Origin: Leeuwenhoekiella polynyae
Lineage (GTDB): Bacteria > Bacteroidota > Bacteroidia > Flavobacteriales > Flavobacteriaceae
NCBI RefSeq assembly: GCF_042683665.1
Contig: NZ_JBHUOO010000048.1
Length of the DNA: 64,000 bases
Strand: one strand, 5' to 3'
The notes under the pieces are model-generated. The model saw nothing but the letters and a program-made list of their open reading frames with translations, was not told the origin of the DNA and did not search any database. Positions 60,941-64,000 of the stretch are shown piece after piece (the first letter of the stretch is position 1; the number at the start of each line of letters is the position of its first letter). A program made the translations under genes and the position numbers.

Positions 60941-61723
60941 TTGGATATTTCCGTAGTTATCCGTAACAAAAATCAAAGTCAGGCTCTCGAGTTTCTTTTG
61001 AAAAACCTTACTTCACGGTACTCTGATCAAATCAATGAGATAATAGTATTAGACAATTGTTCTATAGACTTGAGTAGTGAGATAGCTCAAAAATACCAGG
61101 TACGATTTGAAACTATTGAAAAGTTTAGCTACGGGGGAAGCGCGAACACAGCTGCACAACTGGCAAACTTCCCTATTGTTGTTATTTTTAGTGCACACGC
61201 TTATCCTGTTAGTCACGATTTTTTTACATTAATTAGTCTTGAATTTGAGAAAAATCAAAATCTGGCTGGAGTTCGCTGTATTCATAATCCTAATGATTAC
61301 GTCAATTATATTGATGGAGTAAGTTCCCAAAAAGATCCTAATAAATCAGGACTTATATTTTGTGGTTCAGCTTTTAATAAAAAGGTTTGGCAGAAACATA
61401 AATTCAAGTCTGATATTACAACATTTGAAGATAAGGAATGGTCAGTACGTGTTTTGAAAGCCGGGTATGACATTGTTCTAGCTCCTGCTATCTTTTGTTA
61501 TGATATTAAACGCACCAAGAAACAGCAGTTTTTTCGTTATAAGAATGAACTCATCGGAGCCTATCAACTCTGGCATAAAGATATAAGTCTCAAATATGCT
61601 ATAAAGTCGTTTTTGGGATCTTGTCTAAAAATTTTCAGTAATCTATTTTCAGATTTATATTATACAGTCAAGAAACTGATTATTCATTTAAAACTTTTGA
61701 TCAAAAGGCCTGATAAATTTTGA
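60941..61723 (+). CDS. Family 2 glycosyltransferase, TTG start, SAH in place of DXD
   Basis: A 260-residue GT-A enzyme: DISVVIRNKNQSQALEFLLK, LDNCS (37-41), GGSANTAAQLA, and FSAHAYPVSHDF (83-94), where the metal DXD is SAH as in a known rhamnosyl-type branch. The acceptor motif TFEDKEWSVRVLKAG is complete. It starts with TTG 30 bases after neuA and stands between neuA and neuB, so it could use a sugar related to this pathway, but that is inference. Confidence 0.85.
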   Translation: MDISVVIRNKNQSQALEFLLKNLTSRYSDQINEIIVLDNCSIDLSSEIAQKYQVRFETIEKFSYGGSANTAAQLANFPIVVIFSAHAYPVSHDFFTLISLEFEKNQNLAGVRCIHNPNDYVNYIDGVSSQKDPNKSGLIFCGSAFNKKVWQKHKFKSDITTFEDKEWSVRVLKAGYDIVLAPAIFCYDIKRTKKQQFFRYKNELIGAYQLWHKDISLKYAIKSFLGSCLKIFSNLFSDLYYTVKKLIIHLKLLIKRPDKF

Positions 61724-61724
61724 A

Positions 61725-62804
61725 TTGAAAGTCATATCAGTTTTGCTTAAAAAATTCAAAACCTTGAACCCATACATCCAAATCGAAAGTCGTAAAATAG
61801 GACGGGATTATCCGCCACTTGTCATAGCCGAAATAGGCATCAATCACGAAGGTTCGCTTCAAGTGGCTAAGGAGATGGTTGATGCAGCTTATCGGGCCGG
61901 CGTTGAGGTCGTCAAACACCAGACACACATTGTTGAAGATGAAATGAGTGGTGCTGCTAAAAAAGTAATACCCGGGAATGCAGCTATTTCTATCTACGAG
62001 ATTATGAAACGTTGCGCGCTTGATGAAGTTGATGAAATTGCCTTAAAAAACTATGTGGAAGAAAAAGGAATGATTTTCATCTCCACACCTTTTTCCCGCG
62101 CTGCAGCAAACCGGCTTCAGACTATGAATGTTGCGGCCTATAAAATCGGTTCGGGAGAATGCAATAATTATCCCTTGCTAAAACACATTGCAGCCTTTGG
62201 CAAACCGGTTATCCTTAGTACAGGGATGAATACCATTGAAAGTATTTCTAAAGCAGTTCAAATTTTTAAAGACGCCGGTACACCTTTCGCTTTGCTGCAT
62301 ACTACCAATTTATATCCTACGCCTACGCATTTAGTCCGACTCGGTGCAATGACTCAAGTGCACGAGGCATTTCCCGATGTACCTTTTGGTTTATCAGATC
62401 ATACGTTGAATAACAATGCCTGTCTGGGTGCAATTGCTTTAGGCGCCTCCATTTTAGAACGTCATTTTACAGATCATATGCGGCGCACAGGGCCGGATAT
62501 TGTTTGCAGTATGGACGAGAAAGCCTGCAGCGAACTCATAAAATCCAGTAATGAAATCTGGCAGATGCGCGGGGGCGAAAAAGCTCCCGCAGAGGAAGAA
62601 CAGGTAACTATTGATTTTGCATTCGCAACCCTTTGTACCATCGCTCCGATCGAAAAGGGAGAAGTCTTTACGGAAAAAAACATATGGGTAAAACGGCCGG
62701 GAACCGGTGAGATATTGGCCGAACATTTTGAAGATATTCTTGGGAAAAAAGCAACACGCGCAATTGCTGAAGATGAACAATTGAGAGCGAGCGATATTCA
62801 ATGA
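61725..62804 (+). CDS. neuB: N-acetylneuraminate synthase (NeuB family)
   Basis: A 359-residue enzyme condensing phosphoenolpyruvate with an N-acyl hexosamine to a nine-carbon nonulosonic acid. The TIM barrel has LVIAEIGINHEGSLQVAKEM (about 31-50), VVKHQTH, FISTPFS, KIGSGECNNYPLL and LSDHTLNNNACLGAIALGA; a C-terminal SAF antifreeze-type domain (about 300-359, KGEVFTEKNIWVKRPGTGEI) completes it. The start is TTG, one base after the upstream stop. GC content is higher than in the transferases before it. The product could be neuraminic or legionaminic acid. Confidence 0.94.
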   Translation: MKVISVLLKKFKTLNPYIQIESRKIGRDYPPLVIAEIGINHEGSLQVAKEMVDAAYRAGVEVVKHQTHIVEDEMSGAAKKVIPGNAAISIYEIMKRCALDEVDEIALKNYVEEKGMIFISTPFSRAAANRLQTMNVAAYKIGSGECNNYPLLKHIAAFGKPVILSTGMNTIESISKAVQIFKDAGTPFALLHTTNLYPTPTHLVRLGAMTQVHEAFPDVPFGLSDHTLNNNACLGAIALGASILERHFTDHMRRTGPDIVCSMDEKACSELIKSSNEIWQMRGGEKAPAEEEQVTIDFAFATLCTIAPIEKGEVFTEKNIWVKRPGTGEILAEHFEDILGKKATRAIAEDEQLRASDIQ

Positions 62805-63727
62805 GTTCCATAAAATTATTCCTAAACTCTGCATATCAACGAGGAATGGATTATTATTTTAACCTTCGCCTAGAGCGCAATAAAAGAATCATTTTAGAAA
62901 GCAAATCTAAAGGGGTGTTTGCTGTTGAGGTTTTTTCTAAAATGGGATTTGGTGCAAATTTTATTTGGTTGCTTGAGATTCTTGAATATTGTGATATTGA
63001 AGGGATTCAGCCTTATGTGATCGTAACCAACCCTTCCAAAAGAATAGGATCAAAGAGCTTTTCGGAATTAATACAGTTAAAAAAGGGGGGTGAAAAACTT
63101 TTTTTTCTGCGCTATGCTGCGATGCGCTCTTTTAAGGATTTAGGTTTGTCCAGAACCTGGGATTACAATTCACGTCTAAATTTGGATCGAGCTAATTATT
63201 TAGTCAAAAAGTATTTAGAAATCGATACGGGTGTAATTGAATTTGTGCAAAACTATATTACAGATCATTTTAAAACGAACCGTATTATCGGAGTGCATTA
63301 CAGGGGTACAGACAAGACAAGCGAAGCTCCTGCGGTATCATATGAGCAGGTAAAAGAGATTATGCATACCAAATTATTAAATGACTCTGAGAACACTCAA
63401 TTTTTTTTAGCTAGTGATGATTATAATTTTATCGATTATATGACCGCTCATTTTGGAAACGAGTATATCCTAACCCGTTCGGTTAACCGATCTAAAAATG
63501 GGAAGCCAATTCATATAACTTCAAAGAATCTAAGGGAAATCAATCGGGAGGCTTTAATTGATTGTCTAATTCTTTCTGAGTGTAATAAACTAATTAAAAC
63601 AGCCTCTATTTTAAGTGGTTGTTCTGTGATTTTTAATCCAAATTTGGAAGTCGAAATGCTGAATGAGCCTTACGCTAACTACCGTTTCTTTCCGGAAAAG
63701 TTCTTTGTAAAATCAAAATTGCTTTGA
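62801..63727 (+). CDS. Putative glycosyltransferase with GT23/NodZ-like motif
   Basis: A 308-residue protein with the motif IIGVHYRGTDKTSEAPAVS (162-180), which matches the HxRxxD donor site of alpha-1,6-fucosyltransferases (NodZ, FUT8) and O-fucosyltransferases; SILSGCSVIFN follows near the end. The N-terminal third has no recognisable motif. In this place, between neuB and neuC, it might transfer fucose or another sugar. It starts on an ATG that overlaps the neuB stop (ATGA) and its own stop overlaps the neuC start (TTGA). Confidence 0.68.
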   Translation: MSSIKLFLNSAYQRGMDYYFNLRLERNKRIILESKSKGVFAVEVFSKMGFGANFIWLLEILEYCDIEGIQPYVIVTNPSKRIGSKSFSELIQLKKGGEKLFFLRYAAMRSFKDLGLSRTWDYNSRLNLDRANYLVKKYLEIDTGVIEFVQNYITDHFKTNRIIGVHYRGTDKTSEAPAVSYEQVKEIMHTKLLNDSENTQFFLASDDYNFIDYMTAHFGNEYILTRSVNRSKNGKPIHITSKNLREINREALIDCLILSECNKLIKTASILSGCSVIFNPNLEVEMLNEPYANYRFFPEKFFVKSKLL

Positions 63728-64000
63728 GAAAAATAGCCTTCCTCAGCGGTACGCGGGCAGATTTTGGGAAACTGAAATCCCTCATACAAGCGTTAAACGA
63801 TGCATCAGATTTTGATTATGGTATTTTTGCTACAGGCATGCACTTGCTGGAGCAATATGGTCTTACCGTTATTGAGATCGAAAAGGCCGGTTTTCAAAAT
63901 ATTTATCGCTTTCCCAATCATACCTCTGAGGCAACGATGGATCTGACCCTGGCTAAAACCATTGAAGGTTTTTCTACCTATGTAAAGACTGTTCAACCGG
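63724..64000 (+). CDS. neuC: UDP-N-acetylglucosamine 2-epimerase, hydrolysing (partial)
   Basis: The TTG at 63724, inside the preceding stop, opens a frame that runs off the right edge after 92 residues. It starts RKIAFLSGTRADFGKLKSLI and goes on FATGMHLLEQYGLTVIEIEK, the NeuC N-terminus, including the Thr-Arg-Ala-Asp-Phe-Gly site for UDP. NeuC makes N-acetylmannosamine (or its 6-deoxy analogue for legionaminic acid), the substrate of NeuB. The rest lies outside the window. Confidence 0.9.
   Translation, partial: MRKIAFLSGTRADFGKLKSLIQALNDASDFDYGIFATGMHLLEQYGLTVIEIEKAGFQNIYRFPNHTSEATMDLTLAKTIEGFSTYVKTVQP

Noticed and set aside
1..64000. Search for tRNA, rRNA, CRISPR arrays, transposases, phage genes and toxin-antitoxin pairs
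   Set aside because: None seen by eye on either strand; short gaps and the lack of direct repeats of array type make a CRISPR unlikely.

Overview
The window looks like chromosome of a marine-type member of the Flavobacteriaceae (Bacteroidota). The reasons are the gene families present (a DUF6089-type barrel, a PorV/PorQ-family protein, the small ribosomal protein THX, a cyclophilin-FKBP fusion, DUF4920 and DUF4174 proteins, a DASH cryptochrome), promoters of the Bacteroidota type (TTTG, 19 bases, TAnnTTTG), few Shine-Dalgarno sequences and a low-to-middle GC content. I see no tRNA, rRNA, CRISPR array, transposase or phage gene.

Region 1 (1-12434) is accessory metabolism and stress defence. 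It holds a partial pirin, an outer-membrane barrel, an ABC exporter, an SDR and an aldo/keto reductase, and two tiny envelope proteins. A compact leftward light-repair operon follows (flavin reductase, DUF2256 protein, DASH cryptochrome, iron-sulfur photolyase). Then come an Old Yellow Enzyme, a methyltransferase, a DUF4174 protein and a lipoprotein MsrA broken by a one-base shift in a run of seven A.

Region 2 (12565-40105) is mostly housekeeping: a coiled-coil zinc-ribbon-family protein and Nif3, lpxK, a TPR hybrid histidine kinase, gap, lipA, an MFS exporter behind an attenuator-like leader, MazG-like, ABC-F and MacB-type ATPases, yaaA, THX, a peptidylprolyl isomerase, ilvE, mnmD, a PorV/PorQ protein, pssA, a DinB protein, a NUDIX hydrolase, lptB, an AhpD-like protein, tatC and kdsD. 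The lipid A, KDO, phospholipid and LPS-export genes show that the envelope is a recurring theme.

Region 3 (40190-64000) runs rightwards. After recQ, a consensus promoter starts a very long surface-polysaccharide operon: Wza-like exporter lipoprotein, Wzc-like tyrosine autokinase, Wzm/Wzt-like ABC transporter, fourteen putative glycosyltransferases, a sugar O-methyltransferase and, interleaved, neuA, neuB and the start of neuC, which together make a CMP-activated nonulosonic (sialic-type) acid. Base composition falls sharply inside the Wzt gene, at the junction between its ATPase and its substrate-recognition domain. It recovers around neuB, as if the specificity module and the glycosyltransferases had been exchanged as one cassette.

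The strongest candidates for something undescribed are the leader peptide/terminator arrangement in front of the MFS gene (23027-23152), the internal Wzt breakpoint with its linked cassette, and the sialic-type locus that has no recognisable sialyltransferase in view. Several gene starts differ from the longest or first-ATG reading frame; the choice is explained in each entry.
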